A stretch of 12,474 nt of DNA from CAYFJO01 sp964343305 (GTDB taxonomy: Bacteria > Planctomycetota > Planctomycetia > Pirellulales > Pirellulaceae). The notes beneath the pieces were generated by a model. The model was not told where the DNA came from. It was given only the letters and a program-made list of their open reading frames with translations, and ran no database searches. Position numbers and translations under genes: made by a program. Below are positions 8,101 to 12,474 of the stretch, piece after piece. Where the stretch lies: the NCBI GenBank assembly GCA_964343305.1, contig CAYFJO010000323.1, forward strand, positions 1 through 12,474, given 5' to 3'. Positions within the stretch are counted from its first letter, which is position 1, and each line of letters starts with the position of its first letter.

Positions 8101-8627
8101 CAGTGGTTGATGTAGTCGATGTTGCCGCTCACGTAGCCCATGAAGTAATCGAACCCGTGGTTCATCGGGTGATACTCCGGCGTCTCCGCCGCATAGCCGA
8201 GGTGCCATTTGCCGACCAACCCCGTGGAGTAGCCAGCGGCCTTGAACAACTCTGCGAAGGTGACCTCGTCTTTGTGTAGCCCCTTGCGATGCTCCGGGTG
8301 TGTGTCGTGCGGATGGATGACCGCCTCGATCCCAGCGCGTTGCTGATAGCGCCCCGTGACCAGCCCGGCGCGCGTGGCCGAGCAAATCGCGCCGCTCGCA
8401 TGGAAGTCGGTGAACAGCATCCCCTCGGCGGCCAGTCGGTCCATCCCGGGCGTCTTGTAATGCGGGTTGCCATACGGCGCGATCGACGGCCCGGCAAACC
8501 CCATGTCGTCCACCATCATGACGATGATGTTGGGCCGGGGCGTCGCTTTCGCGGCAGTAACCGCTGCCCCCGCGACAACCAGCATTGAGCCGAACAAGAG
8601 CAAGTGAGTCGGATTGAGCGTTTTCAT
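5118..8627 (-). CDS. Secreted four-module protein: sulfatase, DUF1080, galactose-binding-like, SGNH-like
   Basis: Length 1169 residues from the ATG at 8627, chosen because it starts directly with a signal peptide (MKTLNPTHLLLFGSMLVV); a GTG at 8693 would add 22 polar residues in front. The sulfatase domain (about 32-455) has the metal pair Asp40/Asp41, the formylglycine motif C82-S-A-T-R86, the GKWH box (Lys140, His142), HESPHAP (223-229), SDNG (Asp288, Asn289) and Lys306, so it looks active if Cys82 is converted to formylglycine. The DUF1080 domain (about 474-642; Pfam: 3-keto-disaccharide hydrolase) opens with FFNGKDLTGWKGNGG. A jelly-roll, galactose-binding-like segment (about 690-825) resembles the inserts of sialate O-acetylesterases. 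An SGNH-like domain (about 877-1080) follows, with GGTN (886-889), MGQTES (959-964) and NGLH (1054-1057); the usual nucleophile Ser is a Thr. A charged helical tail contains YWRPTNW (1114-1120). Sulfatases of this family are usually about 450-550 residues, so this is a large fusion. It probably acts on a sulfated glycan outside the cytoplasm. Confidence 0.88.
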   Translation of the reverse strand: MKTLNPTHLLLFGSMLVVAGAAVTAAKATPRPNIIVMMVDDMGFAGPSIAPYGNPHYKTPGMDRLAAEGMLFTDFHASGAICSATRAGLVTGRYQQRAGIEAVIHPHDTHPEHRKGLHKDEVTFAELFKAAGYSTGLVGKWHLGYAAETPEYHPMNHGFDYFMGYVSGNIDYINHWGDHQEHDWWHGRKETKEEGYTTHLINRYALEFIEQNKDKPFCLYVAHESPHAPVQGPNDPVQRGPGAKKRTTPHAEAMKQMILEMDKGVEQVRAKLVELGLEKKTLFLFFSDNGDAPGTATGSPRFRGHKGSVYEGGTRVPAVAWWPGRIKSGAVANDLSITLDVMPTILSIAGIAPPKDRALDGVDLSPVLFEQKPLAHRPLFWADLSNNGSRSEALRDGPWKLVVQHPKAKPGTFENETVELFNLAKDESEKVNLAAEEPERAAAMLNRIKTWYADTQETASLQPGGWNPKPRSEESFFNGKDLTGWKGNGGYWSVVDGAIVGHSDENIPKNEFIWSDVEVRNFYLAVDVKLTPDGRNAGIQFRSKPVNEHGQALGYQADMGAAVWGKLYHEHGRGKLDWNDKAVGAVKPGKWNRYEILAIGHRIWTAINGKLCVAFEDPAGELSGKIAFQIHGGPPQTVHYRNPMLTHNPVTELAGLNEQELIARLPKKEQPKTGSQPPTSAAGILWSRLIAAVDLGSQGEAWAKSEFDHGKWKTMKVPGHFDAAHLPGYDGVVWYRKTVELTAEQARANATLHLGQIDDMDVTWVNGRRVGGYEDPGHHYTVRKYSLPEGLLKPGENIIAVRVMDHGAPGGIAGKPEQLFLQLGRANISLANLWHFAPGADLATLNKHATVEFPPLLRPLSRPTSPVPAFADGLIIDADQTIVMLGGTNALECGRHGYLETLLTAAYPQHRLRFRSLAWQADTVYQQQRPRNFYAANKPTYGARDGRAKIKADIIFFWMGQTESLDGPDRIDEFTAAYKQHLDQIAEYTGRIVLVTPVPFSNPLRLEIDINKRRKSLAVYTDTIRNIARDRKLPVVDLGKAFGSGDTPYPTSRNGLHLLPAGHWDAARAFASQLGFADRVASIKWYDSDAALEPASAESLRQAIGEKNDLWFRYWRPTNWAFLYGNRQTQPSSRDHTNPSRRWFPEELEQALSQIEKAEQAIHKKANAE

Positions 8628-8919
8628 ATTATCATGTCTTTCGGTGTCGGCATCATTGGGCCTTGGTACGCCCCTCTTCTTCACCACCGACACGTCTCTC
8701 TCAACGCGGGGCAGAGTGATCGTTCAAAGGACATTAGCCACCAACATTAAAGCATCAGATGGGAGTGCGGAAAACCTCCTTTTCTACCGTTTTGAATCCG
8801 ACGATCTCGGACCAGATACTTTGACAGGCATTACTGTCCGGGCCAAAATAGCACCTTCGCGGGCCGATTCAGGTCGTGTGCGCGGATTGGAACTCCTGTC
8901 AGTCAGCAATCGAGTCTGT
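8628..8919. promoter_or_regulatory. Divergent intergenic region between the two operons
   Basis: This 292-bp gap separates the starts of two divergent operons and must hold promoters for both. The rightward frame happens to stay open back to 8614, but the extra ~100 residues would precede an obvious signal peptide and would overlap the divergent gene, so I treat it as untranslated. A rightward promoter candidate is listed separately. For the leftward operon I see no convincing -35/-10 pair and only a weak purine stretch (GAAAG) about 10 bases before the ATG. GTGTCGG occurs near 8644-8650 with its complement CCGACAC near 8687-8693, a weak inverted pair that could be a regulator site. I saw no riboswitch-like structure. 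Confidence 0.55.
8821..8849 (+). promoter_or_regulatory. Candidate sigma-70-type promoter for the FAD oxidoreductase operon
   Basis: A perfect -35 hexamer TTGACA (8821-8826) is followed after 17 bases by CAAAAT (8844-8849), a 4-of-6 match to TATAAT. Transcription would begin near 8856, giving a leader of about 64 nt to the ATG at 8920. This supports 8920 over the far-upstream in-frame start at 8614, which would lie before the promoter. The prediction rests on hexamer matching alone. Confidence 0.35.
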
Positions 8920-11301
8920 ATGATGAAACACATCCTTTTGTTTTCTGCGCTTTGTTGTATCCCTTGCAGTCCAGTGCGGGGCGAACAGACTGCCGTGCTT
9001 GTTGAGGCTGAGAGTTTTAGCAATCTCGGCGGCTGGGTCGTTGACCCGCAATTCATGGACACCATGGGATCGCCCTATTTGCTGGCTCATGGGCTCGGTA
9101 CGCCGGTGGCTGATGCGAAAACGACGGTCACCCTTCGCGCTGCGGGTACTTATCGTGTGTGGGTGCGGACCAAAGATTGGGTGGCGCGTTGGAAAGCACC
9201 CGGCACGCCGGGGCGATTTCAGTTGGTCATCAATGACCAAACATTGGCCACCACCTTTGGCACTGTCGGGGCTCAGTGGCACTGGCAAGATGGCGGCACG
9301 GTGAAGCTCCCCCAGGGCAGCACGCATTTGGTGTTGCATGACCTGACGGGATTCGAAGGCAGGTGCGATGGGATCTTGCTGTCTTTGGACCTTGATTTTA
9401 ATCCGCCCAATGTCGATCCCGAGATGGCCGCCTTCCGCCGTGCCTGCCAAGGCTATCCCGAAAAGCCAACAGATGCTGGTGACTATGACTTTGTTGTGAC
9501 TGGCGGTGGAATTGCTGGCACGTGCGCAGCGGTGTCGGCAGCGCGGCTCGGCTTGAAGGTGGCGCTTGTGCAGGATCGTCCCGTGCTTGGCGGCAACAAT
9601 AGTTCGGAAGTTCGCGTGTGGCTGCAAGGTGCTCGCAGCAAGGCGCCCTGGCCGCGCATCGGCGACGTGGTGGCCGAATTGGAGCAGGCCAATCGCGCAC
9701 ATTACGGTCCTGCAAACACAGCGGAACTTTATGAGGACGAGAAAAAACTGGCACTGGTCCGCTCGGAGCGTAACATCCGATTGTTTCTTGAGCATCGCGT
9801 TAATGGCGTAGATGCGAGTGACGGGAAGATACATGCTGTCATCGCCCAGGACGTTCGCTCCGGTCGCCGTATTCGCATCGGCGGACGCTGGTTTGCTGAT
9901 TGCACGGGCGATGGATGTGTCGGTGTGTTGGCCGGGGCCGATTTTCAGATGCAACCGAAGGGCCGCATGGGGCCGTGCAATCTCTGGAATGTGTGCGAGT
10001 GCAAAGACACCAACGCTCTAAACACGAATTCAGCGCCGGCGGCCAAGCCCATCCCTTTCCCACGTTGTCCCTGGGCACTCGACCTTTCAGACAAGCCGTT
10101 CCCCGGTCGCAGCAAGACAAAGCCAGACCCGCTGAAGCTTGGCGGCTGGTATTGGGAGAGCGGATTTGATCGCGATCCGATTGCAGAGATGGAATATGTG
10201 CGAGATTGGAACTTCCGCGCGATGTATGGCGCTTGGGATGCACTGAAGAACGTCGACAAGGTGCTGCCTAATTACGAGTTGAATTGGGCGGCGTTCATTC
10301 TTGGTAAACGTGAGTCGCGTCGGTTGCTTGGCGATGTCATCCTCACGCTGGACGACTTAAGACGCGATCGTCAGTTTCCCGATGGCTGTGCTCCCACCGG
10401 CTGGTCGAATGATCTTCACCTTGGCGATCCTAAGTACAGCAAGGGTTTTGAGGGGGACGAGTTTATCTCGCGCGCCACATTTGGCGAATTCCCTGCACAT
10501 CGGGAAGACCGTCCGTTTTGGATTCCTTATCGTTGCCTTTACTCACGCAATGTCACCAACCTGTTGATGGCTGGGCGAGACATCAGTGTTACCCACGATG
10601 CGTTGGGAGCCGTGCGCGTGATGCGTACCTGTGGCACCGAAGGCGAGATCATCGGCATGGCGGCCAGCCTCTGCAAGAAGCACGATACGAACCCGCGCGC
10701 GATTTACCAAGAACATCTTCATGAGTTGCAGGATCTGATGCGGCGTGGTCTTGGCAAGAAGAATGGGGCACTGCAACCGTACACAAACCAAGGCGAAAAA
10801 CGCCGGGGGCGCCGACCAGTGAATCTCGCCGGCCCTTCCTGGCTCAAAGAAGCAGGTAGCAATCTTGCTCGCACGGCACGCGTCCGTACTCCCGGCACCC
10901 CCGAAATGGGCGTTCGCACTTCACTGTTGCTCAACGATGGCAACGGCAACGTTCAGGATAACAGCGCTCGCTGGGTCAACAGAGCAACGTTGCCACACAC
11001 CATTGAGTTCACCTGGGATGAACCGGTGGATCTCGGAGCCGCACGAATCATCTCGGGTTACTATTCCAGCGGCAGCGTCGTTGCCCCGCTCAGTGATTTC
11101 ACTTTACAGTGGCATGATGGTAAGGAGTGGAAAGACCTGCTTGCAAGCGTCGAAGCAAATACCAAGCCCGCGTGGTCCGCCCGTTTTTCTGGCGTGCGAA
11201 CTCAGCGGCTTCGCCTGTTGGTCACCAAAACAAAAGACGACATTTCGCGCATTTGGGAAGTTGAATTCTACAATCCGCCACGCAAGGGAATCCAGGAATG
11301 A
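8920..11301 (+). CDS. Secreted FAD-dependent oxidoreductase with N-terminal CBM-like and C-terminal discoidin-like modules
   Basis: A protein of 793 residues from ATG 8920 (ATG 8923 is equally possible). The start is set by the signal peptide MMKHILLFSALCCIPCSPVRG. Residues about 24-158 form a beta-rich module opening AVLVEAESF, like carbohydrate-binding or PA14-type domains found in glycan enzymes. The core (about 187-605) is a flavoprotein of the FAD_oxidored type: the dinucleotide-binding motif TGGGIAG (194-200), the LGGNNSSEVRVW stretch (223-234) and a C-terminal FAD-contact block LLMAGRDISVTH (548-559). Cys353, Cys359 and Cys361 cluster in the GPCNLWNVCECKD stretch. Residues about 636-785 resemble a discoidin (F5/8 type C) domain. 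The likely job is oxidation of a sugar or related compound outside the cytoplasm; the substrate is unknown. A secreted flavoprotein needs export by Tat or external FAD loading, and I see no twin-arginine motif in the leader. The stop overlaps the next start (ATGA), so the two are co-translated. Confidence 0.85.
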   Translation: MMKHILLFSALCCIPCSPVRGEQTAVLVEAESFSNLGGWVVDPQFMDTMGSPYLLAHGLGTPVADAKTTVTLRAAGTYRVWVRTKDWVARWKAPGTPGRFQLVINDQTLATTFGTVGAQWHWQDGGTVKLPQGSTHLVLHDLTGFEGRCDGILLSLDLDFNPPNVDPEMAAFRRACQGYPEKPTDAGDYDFVVTGGGIAGTCAAVSAARLGLKVALVQDRPVLGGNNSSEVRVWLQGARSKAPWPRIGDVVAELEQANRAHYGPANTAELYEDEKKLALVRSERNIRLFLEHRVNGVDASDGKIHAVIAQDVRSGRRIRIGGRWFADCTGDGCVGVLAGADFQMQPKGRMGPCNLWNVCECKDTNALNTNSAPAAKPIPFPRCPWALDLSDKPFPGRSKTKPDPLKLGGWYWESGFDRDPIAEMEYVRDWNFRAMYGAWDALKNVDKVLPNYELNWAAFILGKRESRRLLGDVILTLDDLRRDRQFPDGCAPTGWSNDLHLGDPKYSKGFEGDEFISRATFGEFPAHREDRPFWIPYRCLYSRNVTNLLMAGRDISVTHDALGAVRVMRTCGTEGEIIGMAASLCKKHDTNPRAIYQEHLHELQDLMRRGLGKKNGALQPYTNQGEKRRGRRPVNLAGPSWLKEAGSNLARTARVRTPGTPEMGVRTSLLLNDGNGNVQDNSARWVNRATLPHTIEFTWDEPVDLGAARIISGYYSSGSVVAPLSDFTLQWHDGKEWKDLLASVEANTKPAWSARFSGVRTQRLRLLVTKTKDDISRIWEVEFYNPPRKGIQE
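11284..11301 (+). promoter_or_regulatory. Shine-Dalgarno-like site and ATGA overlap that fix the DUF5703 gene start
   Basis: AAGGGA (11284-11289) lies 8 bases before the ATG at 11298, inside the end of the flavoprotein gene. That ATG overlaps the flavoprotein stop TGA (11299-11301). Together they fix the start of the downstream gene and point to translational coupling. This is the only well-placed purine-rich ribosome site I found in the window. Confidence 0.5.
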
Positions 11302-12474
11302 AGACCTCACCGATTGGCGCGAAGTGCTCTCTCGTCCTGGCTTTGCTTGTCACCGCCGCAACGTCTGTCGACGAGACGGCGGGGAATGACGCAACGGATA
11401 AGGCCGGGGCGGAAAGCATGCGGCCATACAACGTGGTTTGGGAAAGCCCGTCCAAGGACGCTACGGGTCAGATGCCGCTGGGCAACGGAGACATCACTGC
11501 GGGTGTTTGTGCGATCGAGGACGACGATCTGTACCTGCTGCTGGCAAAGAACGACGCCTTCAACTACAACGGCGACATCTACAAGACCGGGCGAGTTCGC
11601 ATCTCGTTCAGACCCAATCCGTTCGCCAAGGGCAGACCATTCCGGCAGACCCTCGACCTGCCGACCGGTTCAATCCGCATCGAAGCGGACGGCATGAGCC
11701 TGCGTATCTGGGCGGATGCCAACCGGCCGGTCTATCACGTGCAAATCAACTCGCCCGATGAGATCTCCGTCACCGCCGCTCCGGAATTCTGGGAACGAAT
11801 TGACTCTTGCAAGCATAACACCTCGCGGGCTCCCATCGACAGCGTCACTCAGGATGTGCGACTGGAACGCAACGGCCGAATTCTATGGTACTTCCCGGTG
11901 GGCGACCGGAGCGTCTATCCGGCAGAAATGAAATACTACGACGTTGAACACATGACGTCGAAGTTCGCCGACCCTTACCGCTTCAACACGTTCGGCAACC
12001 TTCTTGACAGCCTGGATCTGTCATCAAAGAACGGCTTGCTTACCGGAAAAGGAAAGCGTTTCGACATCCGCATCCACGCCCTGACTCGCCAGACGCCCGA
12101 GACATCCACGTGGATCGAGACGATCGAGCGGCAGGCGGCACGGCCGATCGACGTCGAGACGGACTGGGCAGCGCATTGTCGCTGGTGGTCGGAGTTTTGG
12201 AATCGAAGCTGGATCATTGTCTCCGACAACATGCTACCGCCCGAGGAGAGGGGAAGACTCAGCGGCGAAGCGCCTTCCGGCAGGCGCGAGGAAGAGGACG
12301 GCGGTGCCCTGGCGGCGCAGAGCTACAACGTCTTTCGTTTTCTCATGGCCTGCCAGAGTCGCGGGCGAATTCAGACCAAATTCAACGGCGGGCTCTTCAC
12401 GCAACCGTTGCGCGGCCGCGAGAACACGCAAGGGGACGACCGCCTGTGGGGTCGGCGCTTCACTTACCAGAATC
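11298..12474 (+). CDS. DUF5703 domain protein, GH95-like fold, N-terminal part (3' end outside window)
   Basis: The frame stays open for 392 codons to the right edge. It begins with a signal peptide (MKTSPIGAKCSLVLALLVTA). Residues about 43-110 carry the DUF5703 N-terminal signature: YNVVWESPSKDATGQMPLGN, then GDITAGVCAIEDDDLYLLLA and AKNDAF. This is the beta-sandwich domain of proteins related to the GH95 / alpha-L-fucosidase-like clan. The start of the (alpha/alpha)6 part follows, with WWSEFWNRSW (about 300-309) and QSYNVFRFLMACQSRGR then TKFNGGLFT. The catalytic residues of the GH95 type would lie further right, so activity cannot be judged here. It probably acts outside the cytoplasm on a polysaccharide or oligosaccharide, together with the flavoprotein to which it is coupled by the ATGA overlap. 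The family's activity is not established to my knowledge; the assignment to DUF5703 is firm, the substrate is open. Confidence 0.85.
   Translation, partial: MKTSPIGAKCSLVLALLVTAATSVDETAGNDATDKAGAESMRPYNVVWESPSKDATGQMPLGNGDITAGVCAIEDDDLYLLLAKNDAFNYNGDIYKTGRVRISFRPNPFAKGRPFRQTLDLPTGSIRIEADGMSLRIWADANRPVYHVQINSPDEISVTAAPEFWERIDSCKHNTSRAPIDSVTQDVRLERNGRILWYFPVGDRSVYPAEMKYYDVEHMTSKFADPYRFNTFGNLLDSLDLSSKNGLLTGKGKRFDIRIHALTRQTPETSTWIETIERQAARPIDVETDWAAHCRWWSEFWNRSWIIVSDNMLPPEERGRLSGEAPSGRREEEDGGALAAQSYNVFRFLMACQSRGRIQTKFNGGLFTQPLRGRENTQGDDRLWGRRFTYQN

Noticed and set aside
8628..8693. A GTG start at 8693 for the sulfatase fusion
   Set aside because: It adds 22 polar residues in front of a standard signal peptide; the ATG at 8627 starts at the expected place.
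8614..8919. An N-terminal extension of the flavoprotein frame back to 8614
   Set aside because: It would bury the signal peptide behind about 100 residues, overlap the start of the divergent sulfatase gene and begin upstream of the best promoter candidate.
8899..9954. A 351-codon open frame on the minus strand
   Set aside because: It is antisense to the flavoprotein, which has a signal peptide and an FAD motif. The antisense translation shows no domain.

Overview
The window looks like chromosomal DNA from the PVC superphylum, most likely a planctomycete (Pirellula-like) or a verrucomicrobium. The evidence is the set of families: a hydrazine-synthase-alpha-like multiheme protein, a 'Pirellula/Verrucomicrobium-type' membrane-bound dehydrogenase with HEAT repeats and a C-terminal CxxCH domain, an exported sulfatase fused to a DUF1080 domain, and a DUF5703 protein. 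Most starts lack a clear Shine-Dalgarno sequence, which also fits. The lineage is inferred from gene content only; no rRNA or other marker gene is present.

Layout. (1) 3-1445, plus strand: the C-terminal part of a HzsA-like protein with three CxxCH haem motifs; its start lies left of the window. (2) 1446-2070: a gene-poor, tail-to-tail stretch with a perfect 8-bp inverted repeat and what looks like a frameshifted remnant of a small membrane-anchored protein. (3) 2071-8627, minus strand: a two-gene operon. A giant secreted sulfatase/DUF1080/galactose-binding/SGNH-like fusion is followed, with a 4-bp ATGA overlap, by a secreted propeller-HEAT-cytochrome dehydrogenase. (4) 8628-8919: a divergent promoter region with a good -35/-10 candidate for the rightward operon. 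(5) 8920 to the right edge, plus strand: a second two-gene operon. A secreted FAD-dependent oxidoreductase flanked by carbohydrate-binding-like modules is followed, again with an ATGA overlap, by a DUF5703 protein that runs off the window.

How the genes may work together (inference). The two divergent operons look like an extracytoplasmic locus for breaking down a sulfated or otherwise decorated glycan. The sulfatase would remove sulfate, and the DUF5703 protein is related by fold to glycoside hydrolases of the GH95 type. The mix of a flavin oxidoreductase, a propeller-cytochrome dehydrogenase and a DUF1080 domain (the family Pfam names 3-keto-disaccharide hydrolase) suggests an oxidise-then-cleave route through 3-keto sugars rather than, or besides, plain hydrolysis. 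The most unusual gene-level observation is that the SGNH-like module and its tail, which in many PVC proteins sit directly in front of the propeller-HEAT-haem unit, are here attached to the end of the upstream sulfatase.

I saw no tRNA, rRNA, CRISPR array, insertion sequence or convincing intrinsic terminator.
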